The notes: generated from the letters alone by a model not told the origin. Positions 24,104 to 45,974 are shown, counted from the stretch's first letter. The stretch: DNA of 64,000 nucleotides from Mycolicibacter nonchromogenicus (GCF_002101775.1 NZ_LQPI01000020.1:21370-85369); one strand, 5' to 3'. A program made the numbers and translations.

Positions 24104-24946
24104 TTACGGCACCGGCGGCGGGGGCGGGGCGGCAATGGCCGGTCCGGCACCCTGTGCGGCCTGTGCGATGGACGGGATCACCACACCCTTGATCAGGTCG
24201 ATGGCCTGCCCGGCGCCCAGCTGGTTGGCGGCGCTCATCAGGTCGCTGACCAGACCGCCGCTGCCGCTGCTGGTCTCCGGGTATCCCAGGGCCGGGTCGC
24301 CGAGGATCGGGTAGGTGCCGTCGAGACCGGGGTCCAGGCCCAGCGGCGAGGTGAGCGGCAGACCGTCGGCCCCGAGCAGGCCGGTGTTGTCCAGGCCGGG
24401 GCTGGTCAAGCCGGGGCTGGTCAACGGGCTGGTCAGGCCGGGGCTGGTCAATCCCGGGCTGGTCAGCGGATCGGTCAGCGGCGGCGTGGTCAGGCCGGGG
24501 GTGGTCAGTCCGGAGGTGGTGGACACCCCGGGAGTGCCCAGCGGCGGCGTCGACAGCGACGGCGTGGTCAGCGACGGGTCGGTGAGCCCCGGCGAGGTCA
24601 GACCCGGCGAGGTCAGACCCGGCGAGGTGAGGCCCGGTGTGCCCAGACCGCCGGGGTACACCCCGGTCGACGCCCCCGGGTACAGCCCGGTCGAAGCGGA
24701 CCCGTTGTTGAATCCGGGCACCGGCGGGATGTTCACACCGAACTGGGACAGGCCCTGGCTGAGGGCGGTGATCAGCTCACCGGGCAGGTCGGCCACGGAC
24801 GAAGCCGCGACGAAGTCATGATGCTGCGGCGCGCTGCTGTGGGCGGCCAGCTCGGACACTGCGACAACTGCGAACGGACTCGCGACGGCCAGGGCGGCGA
24901 CTGCGCTCATGGTTGTCGAGAGCCTGCGTCGACGTCGGTTCGGCAC
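24104..24946 (-). CDS. erp: Exported repetitive protein Erp (PirG)
   Basis: 280 residues. Signal peptide of about 35 residues (RRRRR, then AVAALAVASPFAVVAV), a conserved N-domain (40-80), a central region (about 83-190) of PGLTS-type five-residue repeats, a conserved C-domain and a Pro-rich tail. This is the layout of the mycobacterial surface virulence protein Erp, which varies between species in repeat number and sequence. The GTG start at 24946 has a GGAGA ribosome-binding site. It is divergent from glf as in M. tuberculosis (Rv3810). The repeats are irregular, with blocks of PSLTT, PPLGT and GLTTP between the PGLTS runs. Confidence 0.93.
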   Translation of the reverse strand: MPNRRRRRLSTTMSAVAALAVASPFAVVAVSELAAHSSAPQHHDFVAASSVADLPGELITALSQGLSQFGVNIPPVPGFNNGSASTGLYPGASTGVYPGGLGTPGLTSPGLTSPGLTSPGLTDPSLTTPSLSTPPLGTPGVSTTSGLTTPGLTTPPLTDPLTSPGLTSPGLTSPLTSPGLTSPGLDNTGLLGADGLPLTSPLGLDPGLDGTYPILGDPALGYPETSSGSGGLVSDLMSAANQLGAGQAIDLIKGVVIPSIAQAAQGAGPAIAAPPPPPVP

Positions 24947-25082
24947 GGAAGTCTCCTCAATGTGTTTTGCCGTCGGGCCCGTTTCACGGATCGTCGCGGC
25001 GCTTACTGCACTTACATCTGCCCTACGTGATTGACGGTACGCGTGTGACTCGTGTGAAAAGAGTGACGAGATCGAATCGTGA

Positions 25083-28320
<3,238 letters not shown>

Positions 28321-28324
<4 letters not shown>

Positions 28325-28902
28325 CCGAACTCGGCAGCGCCCCCGGCCGCACGGATTTCGATGACGCGGTACCCCCGCACGGCGAGGACGCCGTGCTGGT
28401 CGCGGTGCAGTCGGCACTGACCGGCCGGCCCGGCGTGCTGCCCGCCGCCCGGGCCATGTCGCACTTCGGCGAGCACAGCCTGGGCTGGCTGGCGGTCGCG
28501 GCGCTGGGCGCCCTGCTTCAGCCGCAGCGGCGGCGCAGCTGGCTGGTGGCCGGCGCCGGCACGTTCGCCGCGCACGCCGCCGCGGTCATCATCAAGCGCA
28601 TCGTGCGCCGCACCCGGCCGGACCACCCGGCGATCGCGGTCAACGTCGGCACGCCCAGTGCACTGAGCTTCCCCTCGGCACACGCCACCTCCACCGCGGC
28701 GGCGGCCATCCTGCTGGGCCGCGCGGCCGGCCTGCGGCGCGGAGCCCTGCCGGCGCTGCTGGTGCCGCCGATGGCGTTGTCGCGCTTGGTGCTCGGGGTG
28801 CACTACCCCAGTGACGTGCTCACCGGTGTCGCCGTCGGCGCAACTGTCGCGGCCGTGACCGATCGAGTGATCCGTCTGGACAACTCTGGAGACTCGCGAT
28901 GA
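28321..28902 (+). CDS. PAP2 phosphatase, decaprenylphosphoryl-5-phosphoribose phosphatase
   Basis: 193 residues. PAP2 superfamily with the three signature segments KRIVRRTRP, PSAHA and SRLVLGVHYPSD, on a four-to-six helix membrane scaffold. As Rv3807c between glfT2 and ubiA, it is the candidate enzyme removing the 5-phosphate from decaprenylphosphoryl-phosphoribose, giving the DprE1 substrate. Start ATG 28321 overlaps the glfT2 stop; the stop overlaps ubiA. Confidence 0.88.
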
Positions 28903-29822
28903 GCGCAGAAACCCACGACCGCACGTCGGAGCTCGGCCCGCCGGCCAACCTGCTCTCCGGGGTGATCAAGGCCATGCGGCCCCGCCAGTGGGTGAAGAAC
29001 GTCCTGGTGGTCGCGGCTCCGTTGGCGGCGCTCGGCGGCGGAGTCCACTACGACTACGCCGATCTGGCACGCAAGTCGCTGATCGCCTTTGTGGTGTTCT
29101 CTCTCGCGGCGTCCGCGGTGTATCTGATCAACGACGCCCAGGACGTGGAAGCCGACCGGGCGCATCCCACCAAGCGATTCCGGCCGATCGCCGCCGGTGT
29201 GGTGCCGGTCGGGCTGGCCTACGCCCTGGCGGCGTTGCTGGGCGCGGCCTCGCTGGGCATCTCCTATTGGCTGACCCCGAACCTGGCCCTGGTGATGGCC
29301 ATCTACCTGGCCATCCAGCTGGGCTACTGCTTCGGGCTCAAACACCAAGCGGTGCTGGACATCTGCATCGTCTCCTCGGGATTTCTGATTCGGGCTATCG
29401 CCGGTGGCGTGGCGGCCAGCATTCCGCTGTCGCAGTGGTTCCTGCTGGTGATGGCGTTCGGGTCGCTGTTCATGGCGGCCGGCAAGCGCTACGCCGAGAA
29501 GCAGTTGGCCGAGCAGACCGGAGCCAAGATCCGTAAGTCGCTGGAGAACTACACCAGCACCTACCTGCGTTTCGTCTGGACGGCGTCGGCCACCGCGATG
29601 CTGGTCTGCTACAGCCTGTACGCGTTCGAACGCGACAGCGGTTCGGGTTCGTGGTTCGCGGTGTCGATCATCCCGATCGTCATCGGAGTGCTGCGGTACG
29701 CGGTCGACGTCGACGGCGGCATGGCCGGCGAAGCCGAGGACATCCTGCGGCGTGACCGGGTGCTGCAGCTGGCGGCGCTGGCCTGGATCGGAACCATCGG
29801 TGCAGCCGTCGCCTTCGGCTAG
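28899..29822 (+). CDS. ubiA: Decaprenyl-phosphate phosphoribosyltransferase UbiA
   Basis: 307 residues, about nine transmembrane helices. It transfers phosphoribose from PRPP to decaprenyl phosphate, the committed step to the arabinose donor. UbiA-family Asp motifs: NDAQDVEADRAHPTKRFRPI and the second cluster YAVDVDGGMAGEAEDI. It corresponds to Rv3806c, whose mutations contribute to ethambutol resistance. It is the last gene of the glf operon by overlap; aftB follows after 85 bp. Confidence 0.95.
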   Translation: MSAETHDRTSELGPPANLLSGVIKAMRPRQWVKNVLVVAAPLAALGGGVHYDYADLARKSLIAFVVFSLAASAVYLINDAQDVEADRAHPTKRFRPIAAGVVPVGLAYALAALLGAASLGISYWLTPNLALVMAIYLAIQLGYCFGLKHQAVLDICIVSSGFLIRAIAGGVAASIPLSQWFLLVMAFGSLFMAAGKRYAEKQLAEQTGAKIRKSLENYTSTYLRFVWTASATAMLVCYSLYAFERDSGSGSWFAVSIIPIVIGVLRYAVDVDGGMAGEAEDILRRDRVLQLAALAWIGTIGAAVAFG

Positions 29823-29907
29823 CTCGGCCCGGGGGGCCACGAGCGGCAGAGCACCGGACCCCCGGGTCCGGCCGCTGGGCTGGCCCGCGGTCTCCTACAG
29901 CCCCTCG

Positions 29908-31824
29908 GTGCGGCTGAGCTCATGGGCCGGGGTGGCGGTGGTGGTGCTGATGTTCGGCATCGGGGCGTGGCGGCGGCGCTGGATCTCCGATGACGGACTG
30001 ATCGTGCTGCGCACCGTGCGCAATCTGCTGGCCGGCAACGGCCCGGTCTTCAACGTCGGGGAGCGCGTGGAGGCCAACACCTCCACGGCCTGGACGTACC
30101 TGATGTATCTGGGCAGCTGGATCGGCGGGCCGGTGCGCATGGAGTACGTAGCACTGGTCCTAGCGCTGGTGCTGAGCCTGGCCGGGATGGCGCTGCTGAT
30201 GCTGGGCACCGCCCGGCTCTACGCCCCGGGCCTGCAGGGCCGGCGCGCGCTGCTGCTGCCGGCCGGGGCGCTGGTCTACATCGCACTGCCCCCGGCGCGC
30301 GACTTCGCCACCTCCGGCCTAGAGTCCGGGCTGGTGCTGGCCTACCTGGGCCTGCTGTGGTGGATGCTGGTCTGCTGGTCGCAGGCACTGCGGATGCCCC
30401 GATCCCGGGCCCGCGGACCGATCTTCACCGCGGCCCTGGCCTTCGTGGCCGGCTGCAGCGTGCTGGTCCGCCCCGAACTGGCGCTGATCGGCGGCGGCGC
30501 GCTGATCATGCTGCTGATCGCGGCGCGGGAGTGGCGGCCGCGCCTGTTGATCCTGGTCGCCGGCGGTGCCCTGCCGGTGGCGTACCAGATCTTCCGGATG
30601 GGCTACTACGCGCTGCTGGTGCCGGGCACCGCACTGGCCAAGGATGCGGCCGGCGACAAGTGGTCGCAGGGCCTGATCTACCTGGCCAACTTCAACGCCC
30701 CGTATGCGCTGTGGGTGCCGGCGGTGCTGCTGGTGGCGCTCGGTGCGGCACTGTGGGCGGGCGCCGCGGTGCGCTACCGGCCACGCCGGCCGGTCCCTCC
30801 CGGTGTGGGCCCGTGGGCGCGCCTGGTGCAGAGCCCTGGCGGGGTGGTCTGTTTCTTCGTGTTCAGCGGTCTGCTGCAGGCGGCCTACTGGGTGCGCCAG
30901 GGCGGCGACTTCATGCATGGGCGGGTGCTGTTGGCGCCGCTGTTCTGCATGCTGGCGCCGGTGGCGGTCATTCCGGTGCTGCTGCCCGACGGTGCGCGCT
31001 ACCGCCGCGAGGCCGGCTACCTGCTCAGTGGCGCGGTCGGCCTGCTGTGGGTGGCGGTGGCGGGCTGGGCCCTGTGGGCGGCCAACTCGCCGGGCATGGG
31101 CGATGACGCCACCCGCGTCACCTACTCCGGGATCGTCGACGAGCGCCGGTTCTACTCCCAGGCCACCGGCAAAGCCCACCCGCTGACCGCCGCGGATTAC
31201 CTCGGTTACCCGCGAATGCGCGCGGTGCTGAGCACGATCGCCGCCACCCCCGAAGGGGCGCTGCTGCTGCCGTCGGGCAACTACGACCAGTGGGACGTGG
31301 TGCCGGTCATCCTGCCGGTGCCCCCGGGGGTCGGCGTACCGACCGATCCCGATCCGGGGGCACCCGGTCCCCACACCGTCTTCTTCACCAACATGGGCAT
31401 GTTGGGCATGAACACCGGACTGGACGTGCGAGTGCTCGACCAGATCGGGCTGATCAATCCGATCGCGGCGCACACCGAACGCATAGACCACGGCCGGATC
31501 GGCCACGACAAGGATCTGTTCCGGGACTGGGTGGTGGCCGACGGGCCGTGGGTCAAGTGGTACCCACTGATCCCGGGATACCTGGACCAGGACTGGATCG
31601 CCCAGGCCGAGGCGGCCCTGCGCTGCCCCGACACCGCGGCGGTGCTGGGCTCGGTGCGTGCTCCGATGGGCCCGCGCCGGTTCCTGTCCAATGTGCTGCA
31701 CTCGCCGAGCTTCACGCGCTACCGGATCGAGAGAGTCCCGCGCGACGAACTGATCCGCTGCGGGCTTGCCGTGCCCGAGCCGACGCGACCGACCTACACC
31801 GGGATGCCGCCGGAGCTCCCCTGA
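29908..31824 (+). CDS. aftB: Arabinofuranosyltransferase AftB
   Basis: 638 residues. GT-C membrane glycosyltransferase adding terminal beta-1,2-arabinofuranose to arabinan. About ten N-terminal helices are followed by a soluble periplasmic C-domain (from about 400). The catalytic Asp pair is in the first loop (RRRWISDDGLIVLRTVRNLL), and RVEANTSTAWTYLMYLGSW follows, as in Rv3805c. GTG 29908 (VRLSSWAG) is chosen because it aligns with the mycobacterial N-terminus as I remember it; an in-frame extension upstream runs into ubiA and lacks membrane features. Confidence 0.92.
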   Translation: MRLSSWAGVAVVVLMFGIGAWRRRWISDDGLIVLRTVRNLLAGNGPVFNVGERVEANTSTAWTYLMYLGSWIGGPVRMEYVALVLALVLSLAGMALLMLGTARLYAPGLQGRRALLLPAGALVYIALPPARDFATSGLESGLVLAYLGLLWWMLVCWSQALRMPRSRARGPIFTAALAFVAGCSVLVRPELALIGGGALIMLLIAAREWRPRLLILVAGGALPVAYQIFRMGYYALLVPGTALAKDAAGDKWSQGLIYLANFNAPYALWVPAVLLVALGAALWAGAAVRYRPRRPVPPGVGPWARLVQSPGGVVCFFVFSGLLQAAYWVRQGGDFMHGRVLLAPLFCMLAPVAVIPVLLPDGARYRREAGYLLSGAVGLLWVAVAGWALWAANSPGMGDDATRVTYSGIVDERRFYSQATGKAHPLTAADYLGYPRMRAVLSTIAATPEGALLLPSGNYDQWDVVPVILPVPPGVGVPTDPDPGAPGPHTVFFTNMGMLGMNTGLDVRVLDQIGLINPIAAHTERIDHGRIGHDKDLFRDWVVADGPWVKWYPLIPGYLDQDWIAQAEAALRCPDTAAVLGSVRAPMGPRRFLSNVLHSPSFTRYRIERVPRDELIRCGLAVPEPTRPTYTGMPPELP

Positions 31825-32100
31825 CCCGTCTGTCGCCCGGCCAACCCGAAAACTGTGACCGACGTCATGCTCCGGGCTCGGTAGCTACCCGCCTTGTTGG
31901 GCCTCACCGGCTGGTATGGGTGTAGGAGCGCAGCGCACCGACTGGCACAAAAACCTGTTTCGGGCGTGGTGGCGGACCCGTGGGTGCAACCCGGGAAGCT
32001 CAGCGGCGCGGGTTTTGTGGTTGACTACATCGGCACTGTCGCGTTTGTTCGCACAGATCGGGTCCAAGTCGGACCACGTAATGAGCAAAGACTGCAATGA

Positions 32101-33102
<1,002 letters not shown>

Positions 33103-33124
33103 CCAGAACACTAGATGTACCGCT

Positions 33125-33155
33125 GACGGCGGCGACCTGACGGGTCGCCGCCGTC
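33125..33155 (+). terminator. fbpA terminator hairpin
   Basis: Perfect 13-bp arms (GACGGCGGCGACC at 33125-33137, complement at 33143-33155) with a 5-nt loop, followed by GGTCGTTTCC, 22 bp after the fbpA stop. Confidence 0.8.
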
Positions 33156-33267
33156 GGTCGTTTCCGGCCCTTCCCGCCTTTGCCGTGTGATTGACTACCT
33201 CCCGGGGTCAGGGCGCGCGAACAGCGGGTGGAATCATCCTGATTCTGTGCCGACGAGCGAGGTGGAT

Positions 33268-34161
33268 ATGAGCGGACTGTCGAAGTTCCTGCGGGCGCTG
33301 TGCGTGGCCGTGCTGATGCTGGGGCTGTGGGGTGGCGGCACGCTTGTCAGTCCCACCGCGCAGGCCGCGCAGTTCGAGAACCTGATGGTCCCGTCGCCGT
33401 CGATGGGCCGCGACATCCCGGTGGCATTCCTCAACCAGGGACCGCACGCGGTGTACCTGCTCGACGCGTTCGACGCCCACCCCGAGCTGAGCAACTGGGT
33501 GACCGCGGGCAACGCGATGAACACCCTGGCCGGCAAGGGCGTCTCCGTGGTCGCGCCGGCCGGCGGCGCCTACAGCATGTACACCAACTGGGAGCAGGAC
33601 GGCAGCAAGCAGTGGGACACGTTCCTGTCCACTGAGCTGCCGGACTGGCTGGCGGCCAACCGGGGACTGGCGCCGGGCGGTCACGCCGTGGTCGGTGCGT
33701 CGCAGGGCGGCTACGGGGCGATGGCGCTGGCCACCTTCCACCCCGACCGGTTCGGCTTCGCCGGCTCGATGTCGGGCTTCCTGGGGCCGGCCAACACCAC
33801 CGAAGGCGGCGTGATCGCCGCGGGCCTGCAGAACTTCGGCGGGGTGGACCCGTACGGCATGTGGGGCGCGCCGCAGCTCGGCCGCTGGAAGTGGCACGAC
33901 CCGACCGTGCACGCCACGCTGCTCGCGCAGAACAACACCCGGGTCTGGGTCTACGCCCCGCTGGGCGGCGCCTCGAACCCGGCCGCGATGATCGGCGACC
34001 CGGCGCAGGCGGCCGGCAGTGGTCGGTACTTCAACTCGCAGTATCGCCAGGTGCGCGGCAAGAACGGCCACTTCGACTTCTCGGCCGGCGACAACGGCTG
34101 GGGATCGTGGGCGTCGCAGCTGGGCGCCATGGTCGGCGACATCGTCGGCGCGATCCGCTAG
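33268..34161 (+). CDS. fbpD: Antigen-85-related protein MPT51/FbpD
   Basis: 297 residues. Secreted member of the antigen 85 fold, signal peptide to about AQA, mature start AQFENLMVPSPSMGRD. M. tuberculosis MPT51 is described as a non-catalytic alpha/beta hydrolase. Here the nucleophile elbow reads GASQGGYGAM with Ser145 at the catalytic-serine position, whereas I recall Ala in M. tuberculosis. The Glu and His positions are not conserved (Gly near AAMIGDPAQ, Asn in DNGWGSWASQ), so the triad remains incomplete. ATG 33268 has a GAGGTGGA ribosome-binding site. Confidence 0.93.
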   Translation: MSGLSKFLRALCVAVLMLGLWGGGTLVSPTAQAAQFENLMVPSPSMGRDIPVAFLNQGPHAVYLLDAFDAHPELSNWVTAGNAMNTLAGKGVSVVAPAGGAYSMYTNWEQDGSKQWDTFLSTELPDWLAANRGLAPGGHAVVGASQGGYGAMALATFHPDRFGFAGSMSGFLGPANTTEGGVIAAGLQNFGGVDPYGMWGAPQLGRWKWHDPTVHATLLAQNNTRVWVYAPLGGASNPAAMIGDPAQAAGSGRYFNSQYRQVRGKNGHFDFSAGDNGWGSWASQLGAMVGDIVGAIR

Positions 34162-34191
34162 CGCGCTTGGGTAGAGGGATCCGCTAGCGCG
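34152..34191. repeat. 14-bp direct repeat at fbpD 3' end
   Basis: GATCCGCTAGCGCG occurs at 34152-34165 (spanning the fbpD stop) and again at 34178-34191. The second copy begins a GC-rich hairpin-like segment that might terminate fbpD transcription. Confidence 0.6.
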
Positions 34192-34300
34192 GCGGAGCCG
34201 CTAGTACTTTGGTTGACTCTGCGTCCAACCGACGCTTCTGCCTGGTGGACGCAGTGGCAATCGATGGTCATCGCCGCGGATCTGTACCGTGAAAGGCGAT

Positions 34301-35365
34301 ATGGCCAAGAAGAAGACATCGAGAACCCCGCGCAAATCCGCGAAATCTCCCCGCAAGTCACCGACCAACCGCCGCCGCCTCCTCGCCTGGATCGCCGCCG
34401 GCGCGATGGCTCTGGTGGTGGCGCTGGTGCTGATCGCGGTGGTGATCTGGATCCGGCGCCCGGCCTCACCGCCGATCGCCGAGCCCGGCGCGGCCGTTCC
34501 GCCGACCAGCTCGGTGCCGACGCGGCCCCGCAAGCCGCGTCCGGCCTACCAGGACGCCAGCTGCCCGGATGTGCAACTGGTGTCGGTGCCGGGGACCTGG
34601 GAGTCCTCACTCACCGATGACCCGCTGAACCCCACCGAGTTCCCCCGGGCGCTGCTGCTCACCGTCACCCGTCCGATCGCCGAGCAGTTCGACGCGAACC
34701 GGGTGCAGACCTACACCGTCCCCTACACCGCGCAGTTCCACAATCCGTTGTCGGCCGACAAGCAGATGAGCTACAACGACAGCCGGGCCGAGGGCACCCG
34801 CGCCACCGTCAAGGCGCTGACCGAGATGAACGACCGGTGCCCGCTGACCAGCTACGTGCTGATCGGGTTTTCCCAAGGCGCGGTGATCGCCGGGGATGTC
34901 GCCAGCGACATCGGCAATGGCCGCGGCCCGGTCGACGAGGACCTGGTGCTGGGCGTGACGCTGATCGCCGACGGCCGCCGCCAGGTCGGACCGGGCAGCG
35001 GTGTCGATGTGCCGCCGACCCCGCCGGGGCAGGGCGCCGAGGTCACCCTGCACGAACTGCCGATCCTGTCCGGGATGGGACTGACCATGACCGGTGCACG
35101 CGACGGCGGCTTCGGAGATCTGGCCCCGCGCACCAACGAGATCTGCGCCCGCGGCGACCTGATCTGCGCCGCGCCGAAAGAGGCGTTCAGCATCGGCAAA
35201 CTGCCCGCCACCCTGGAGACGCTGGCCGGCGGAGCGGGTCAGCCGGTGCACGCGTTGTACGGAACCACCGACGTCTGGAGCCAAGACGGCCTGTCCGCAA
35301 CGCAGTGGACACTGAACTGGGCACGAGACCTCGTGGCCAACGCGCCGCATCCGCCGCACGGCTAG
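34301..35365 (+). CDS. culp6: Cutinase-like mycomembrane lipase Culp6
   Basis: 354 residues. Basic N-terminus, one transmembrane anchor (about 28-52) and an extracellular cutinase-type serine hydrolase. Nucleophile Ser in [13 protein letters not shown], catalytic Asp in [13 protein letters not shown] with flanking Cys, catalytic His in GQPVHALYG. It corresponds to Rv3802c, an essential phospholipase/thioesterase next to the mycolate genes. ATG 34301 (MAKKKTSR) is chosen over an in-frame GTG at 34289 because GAAAGGCG precedes it and the N-terminus agrees with Rv3802c. Confidence 0.93.
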   Translation: MAKKKTSRTPRKSAKSPRKSPTNRRRLLAWIAAGAMALVVALVLIAVVIWIRRPASPPIAEPGAAVPPTSSVPTRPRKPRPAYQDASCPDVQLVSVPGTWESSLTDDPLNPTEFPRALLLTVTRPIAEQFDANRVQTYTVPYTAQFHNPLSADKQMSYNDSRAEGTRATVKALTEMNDRCPLTSYVLIGFSQGAVIAGDVASDIGNGRGPVDEDLVLGVTLIADGRRQVGPGSGVDVPPTPPGQGAEVTLHELPILSGMGLTMTGARDGGFGDLAPRTNEICARGDLICAAPKEAFSIGKLPATLETLAGGAGQPVHALYGTTDVWSQDGLSATQWTLNWARDLVANAPHPPHG

Positions 35366-35619
35366 CCGCGAAGCTGCAACCGTCTCGTGACCCGGAGACC
35401 GGCGTCACACGCGGTACCGTTTGATTTGGCATGGACCGCACCGACCTCTAACATTAAGAACAATTTAAGAGCAGCGGCCCGTAGCCGCAGGTCAGCGGCG
35501 CGTCGCCGGGTGCGGAGACCCACTACGATCCGTGGGATCCGAGGCGCCGAGGTAACGCGCCGGAGTGACCCGACACGCTCGGCAGTTGACTGAAACGTTG
35601 TTCGCGACAGGAGATTTTG

Positions 35620-37530
35620 ATGGCCCCGGCAACACAGGCCGCTTACCACAACCCCTTTGTCAAGGACGGCAAGATCCGGTTCCCGGAGAACGCCAACCTG
35701 GTGAAGACCGTCGAGCGCTGGGCCGCGCTGCGCGGTGAGAAGCTGGCCTACCGGTTCCTGGACTACTCCACCGAACGCGACGGCCTCGCCCGCGACATCT
35801 CCTGGGCGGACTTCGGCACCCGCAACCGTGCCGTCGGCGCGCGGCTTCAGCAGGTGACCGAGCCCGGGGACCGGGTCGCGATCCTGTGCCCGCAGAACCT
35901 GGACTACCTGGTGTCGTTCTTCGGGATCATGTACTCCGGCCGGATCGCCGTGCCGCTGTTCGACCCGGGCGAGCCGGGCCACGTGGGCCGACTGCACGCG
36001 GTGCTCGACGACTGCACCCCGTCCGCGGTGCTGACCACCAGCGACTCCGCCGAGGGCGTCCGGAAGTTCTTCCGCAGCCGCCCGGCCAACGCCCGACCGC
36101 GGGTGATCGCGGTCGACGCGGTGCCCAACGAGGTGGGGGCGACCTGGGTGATGCCCGAGGTCACCCGCGACTCCATCGCGTACCTGCAGTACACCTCCGG
36201 CTCCACCCGCACGCCCACCGGCGTGAAGATCACCCACCTGAACCTGCCCACCAACGTCGTCCAGCTGCTGGATGCGCTCAAGGGCCGCGAAGGCGACCGC
36301 GGCGTCACCTGGCTGCCGTTCTTCCACGACATGGGTCTGGTGACCATCCTGCTGTCGTGCGTGCTGGGTCAGCAGTTCACCTTCATGACCCCCGCGGCGT
36401 TCGTTCGCCGGCCCTACCGGTGGATCAAGGAGATGTCCCGCAAGGAAGGCGAGACCGGTGAGTGCTTCTCGGTGGCACCGAACTTCGCCTTCGAGCACGC
36501 CGCGGCCCGCGGACTGCCCAAGGAGGGCGACCCGCCGCTGGACCTGAGCAACGTCCGGGCGATCCTCAACGGCAGCGAGCCGGTGTCGGCCGCCTCGGTG
36601 CGCAAGTTCAACGAGGCGTTCGGCCCCTACGGGTTCCGCGAAGAGGCCATCAAGCCGTCCTACGGGCTGGCCGAGGCGACGCTGTTCGTGTCCACCACCC
36701 CGCCCGACGAGGGCCCCCGCGTGGTCTACGTCGACCGCGAGGAGCTCAACAACGGCAACCGGTTCGTCGAGGTCGCCCCCGATGCCCCCAATGCGGTCAG
36801 CCAGGCCTCGGCCGGGCGGGTCGGCGTGGACCAGTGGGCGGTGATCGTCGACTACGAGACCGGCACCGAGCTGCCCGACGGCCAGATCGGCGAGATCTGG
36901 TTGCAGGGCAACAACATGGGCGTCGGCTACTGGAACCGCGAAGAGGAGACCGACGACGTCTTCCGCAACGTGCTCAAGAAGCGGGCCACCCCGTCGCGCG
37001 CCGAAGGCTCCGACGAGAACGGCTACTGGGTGCGCACCGGTGACTACGGCGCCTACTACAACGACGACCTCTACATCACCGGTCGCGTCAAGGACCTGGT
37101 GATCGTCGACGGCCGTAACCACTACCCGCAGGACCTGGAGTACTCCGCGCAGGAGGCCAGCCGGGCACTGCGCGCGGGCTACATCGCCGCGTTCTCGGTG
37201 CCGGCCAACCAGCTGCCGCAGTCGGCATTCGACAACCCGCACTCCGGGCTCAAGTACGACCCCGAGGACAGCTCGGAGCAGTTGGTGATCGTCGCCGAGC
37301 GCGCCCCGGGTGCCCACAAGCTCGAGTACCAGCCCATTGCCGACGACATCCGGGCGGCGATCGCGGTGCGCCACGGCGTGACCGTGCGCGACGTCCTGCT
37401 GGTGTCGGCCGGCACCGTTCCGCGTACCTCCAGCGGCAAGATCGGTCGCCGCGCCTGCCGGGCCGCCTACCTCGACGGCAGCCTGCGCAGCGGCACCACC
37501 GGCCCGAACGCCTACCCCGATGAGGTCTGA
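35620..37530 (+). CDS. fadD32: Long-chain fatty acyl-AMP ligase FadD32
   Basis: 636 residues. It activates the meromycolic acid as acyl-AMP and loads it on Pks13. Adenylate-forming signature [29 protein letters not shown] of FAAL enzymes, and the C-terminal [11 protein letters not shown] motif with the catalytic Lys. ATG 35620 follows a CAGGAGA site 6 bp upstream. It is separated from pks13 by only 6 bp; fadD32, pks13 and accD4 are co-expressed and work as one condensation system. It corresponds to Rv3801c. Confidence 0.97.
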   Translation: MAPATQAAYHNPFVKDGKIRFPENANLVKTVERWAALRGEKLAYRFLDYSTERDGLARDISWADFGTRNRAVGARLQQVTEPGDRVAILCPQNLDYLVSFFGIMYSGRIAVPLFDPGEPGHVGRLHAVLDDCTPSAVLTTSDSAEGVRKFFRSRPANARPRVIAVDAVPNEVGATWVMPEVTRDSIAYLQYTSGSTRTPTGVKITHLNLPTNVVQLLDALKGREGDRGVTWLPFFHDMGLVTILLSCVLGQQFTFMTPAAFVRRPYRWIKEMSRKEGETGECFSVAPNFAFEHAAARGLPKEGDPPLDLSNVRAILNGSEPVSAASVRKFNEAFGPYGFREEAIKPSYGLAEATLFVSTTPPDEGPRVVYVDREELNNGNRFVEVAPDAPNAVSQASAGRVGVDQWAVIVDYETGTELPDGQIGEIWLQGNNMGVGYWNREEETDDVFRNVLKKRATPSRAEGSDENGYWVRTGDYGAYYNDDLYITGRVKDLVIVDGRNHYPQDLEYSAQEASRALRAGYIAAFSVPANQLPQSAFDNPHSGLKYDPEDSSEQLVIVAERAPGAHKLEYQPIADDIRAAIAVRHGVTVRDVLLVSAGTVPRTSSGKIGRRACRAAYLDGSLRSGTTGPNAYPDEV

Positions 37531-37536
37531 CACCAG

Positions 37537-44462
<6,926 letters not shown>

Positions 44463-44678
44463 CTGTACTCGCAGCGGCCCCGGGTGGCTGCTAAGGCCTG
44501 GCTCAGGTTACGGGAACAATATGTGGCCCACGATCTCAGGGCGCGCGCCGATTTGCCCTGTTAAGGGCGCGTTTCCTGATTAGTGAACCTGAATTTGACA
44601 TAACAGAGTGTGATTGAAATCATCCACTTTCAACGGCGCCATGCGTGGCGGCCTTGAGAGTTTGGCGAGGGTCTTTGG

Positions 44679-45974
44679 ATGGTTGATGCAGTCGCGGCAC
44701 GGTCCGCAAATCGCGTACCCGGCCTGCGAGCTGCATGTGTCGCGGCCACGCTGGTTGTCGGTATCGCCGGTGCCCCCCAGGCCACAGCGCTGACTCCGGC
44801 TCCGGGCAATCCGACGGTCCTGCTGTCGGCCGCGGATGGCGGACCCCTCGCCGGCTCCGGCATCGCACTGATCATGGGACCGAGCATGATCCCCACGCCG
44901 AGCCAGGAGTTCGCCGAGACGGTCGAGGAGCTCTACCTGTCGCCGCACGGCTTCGCCGGGGAGCTCGAGGTCCTGACCACCCCCGCGGAGACCTACCTGC
45001 TGGACCAGTCTCTGACCAAGGGCGCGCAGATTCTGACCGACAGGGTGCTGGAGCTGATCGAGCTCGGCGAGGCGGACGGCGACCATCCGGTGACGGTGTT
45101 CGGTTACTCGCAGAGCGCCGCCTTGACCACGCTGGCGATGCAGCAGCTCGCTGAAGCCGATGTGCCGAGTTCTGCGGTGCACTTCGTGTTGATCGGTAAT
45201 TCGGCCAACCCCAACGGCGGCCTGATGGTCGGCTTCGAAAACATGCCGGAAGTGGTCGAGGCCATGGGGCAGAGCTACGTCACTCTGGGCAACCCGACGC
45301 CAAGCGGTCTGTACCCCACCAGCATCTACACCCTGGAATACGACGGCTACGCGGACTTTCCGCGGTACCTCAGCAACGTCTTCGCCGATCTCAACGCCGT
45401 CATGGGCATGGCCACCCAGCACATCGCCTACCTCGGCCTGACGCCCGACCAGATCGAGGGCGCGATTCTGCTGGACACCGACCCCGACAGCCTGGTCAGC
45501 TCGTACATGATCCGCAGCGAGTACCTGCCGCTGCTGTATCCGCTGCTGTTCGTCCCGGTCACCGGAAAGCCGATGTACGACTTGATGGAACCGACCATGC
45601 GGATCCTGGTGAATCTGGGTTACGGCAGCATCGAGAACGGGTGGAACGAGGGCTCGCCCGACGAGCCGACGCTGTTCACCATGGAGCAGCCCAACATCGA
45701 CTGGAACGAAGTCAACGCGGCACTGGCGGTGGCGGCGCAGACCGGGTGGAACGCGTTTGTCGCCGACATCCTGGACCCGGCCACCTATCAGGTGGTCGAC
45801 GTGATCGACAACCCCGCGCTGGCAACCCTGTTGGCGTCCGGCGCCAGCGTGGGCCTCTCCGAGAGCGATGACGTGCAGGACATGCTCAACGGCCTGACCA
45901 GCCTGATGTGGGAAGCGCTGGTCGGTCGGTACATGAACGCCGAATACTGGGAGAACTGGGAACCCCCGTCCTAG
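44679..45974 (+). CDS. Secreted PE-PPE-domain serine hydrolase
   Basis: 431 residues. Signal peptide (about 1-38, core LRAACVAATLVVGIAGAPQA) then the PE-PPE C-terminal domain, an alpha/beta serine hydrolase fold with nucleophile motif VFGYSQSAALTT (G-x-S-x-S). No PE or PPE N-terminal module is present, so export is probably by Sec rather than a type VII system. Characterised relatives have esterase activity on short acyl esters; the natural substrate here is unknown. It sits between accD4 and embB, where M. tuberculosis has Rv3798-Rv3796. Confidence 0.85.
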   Translation: MVDAVAARSANRVPGLRAACVAATLVVGIAGAPQATALTPAPGNPTVLLSAADGGPLAGSGIALIMGPSMIPTPSQEFAETVEELYLSPHGFAGELEVLTTPAETYLLDQSLTKGAQILTDRVLELIELGEADGDHPVTVFGYSQSAALTTLAMQQLAEADVPSSAVHFVLIGNSANPNGGLMVGFENMPEVVEAMGQSYVTLGNPTPSGLYPTSIYTLEYDGYADFPRYLSNVFADLNAVMGMATQHIAYLGLTPDQIEGAILLDTDPDSLVSSYMIRSEYLPLLYPLLFVPVTGKPMYDLMEPTMRILVNLGYGSIENGWNEGSPDEPTLFTMEQPNIDWNEVNAALAVAAQTGWNAFVADILDPATYQVVDVIDNPALATLLASGASVGLSESDDVQDMLNGLTSLMWEALVGRYMNAEYWENWEPPS

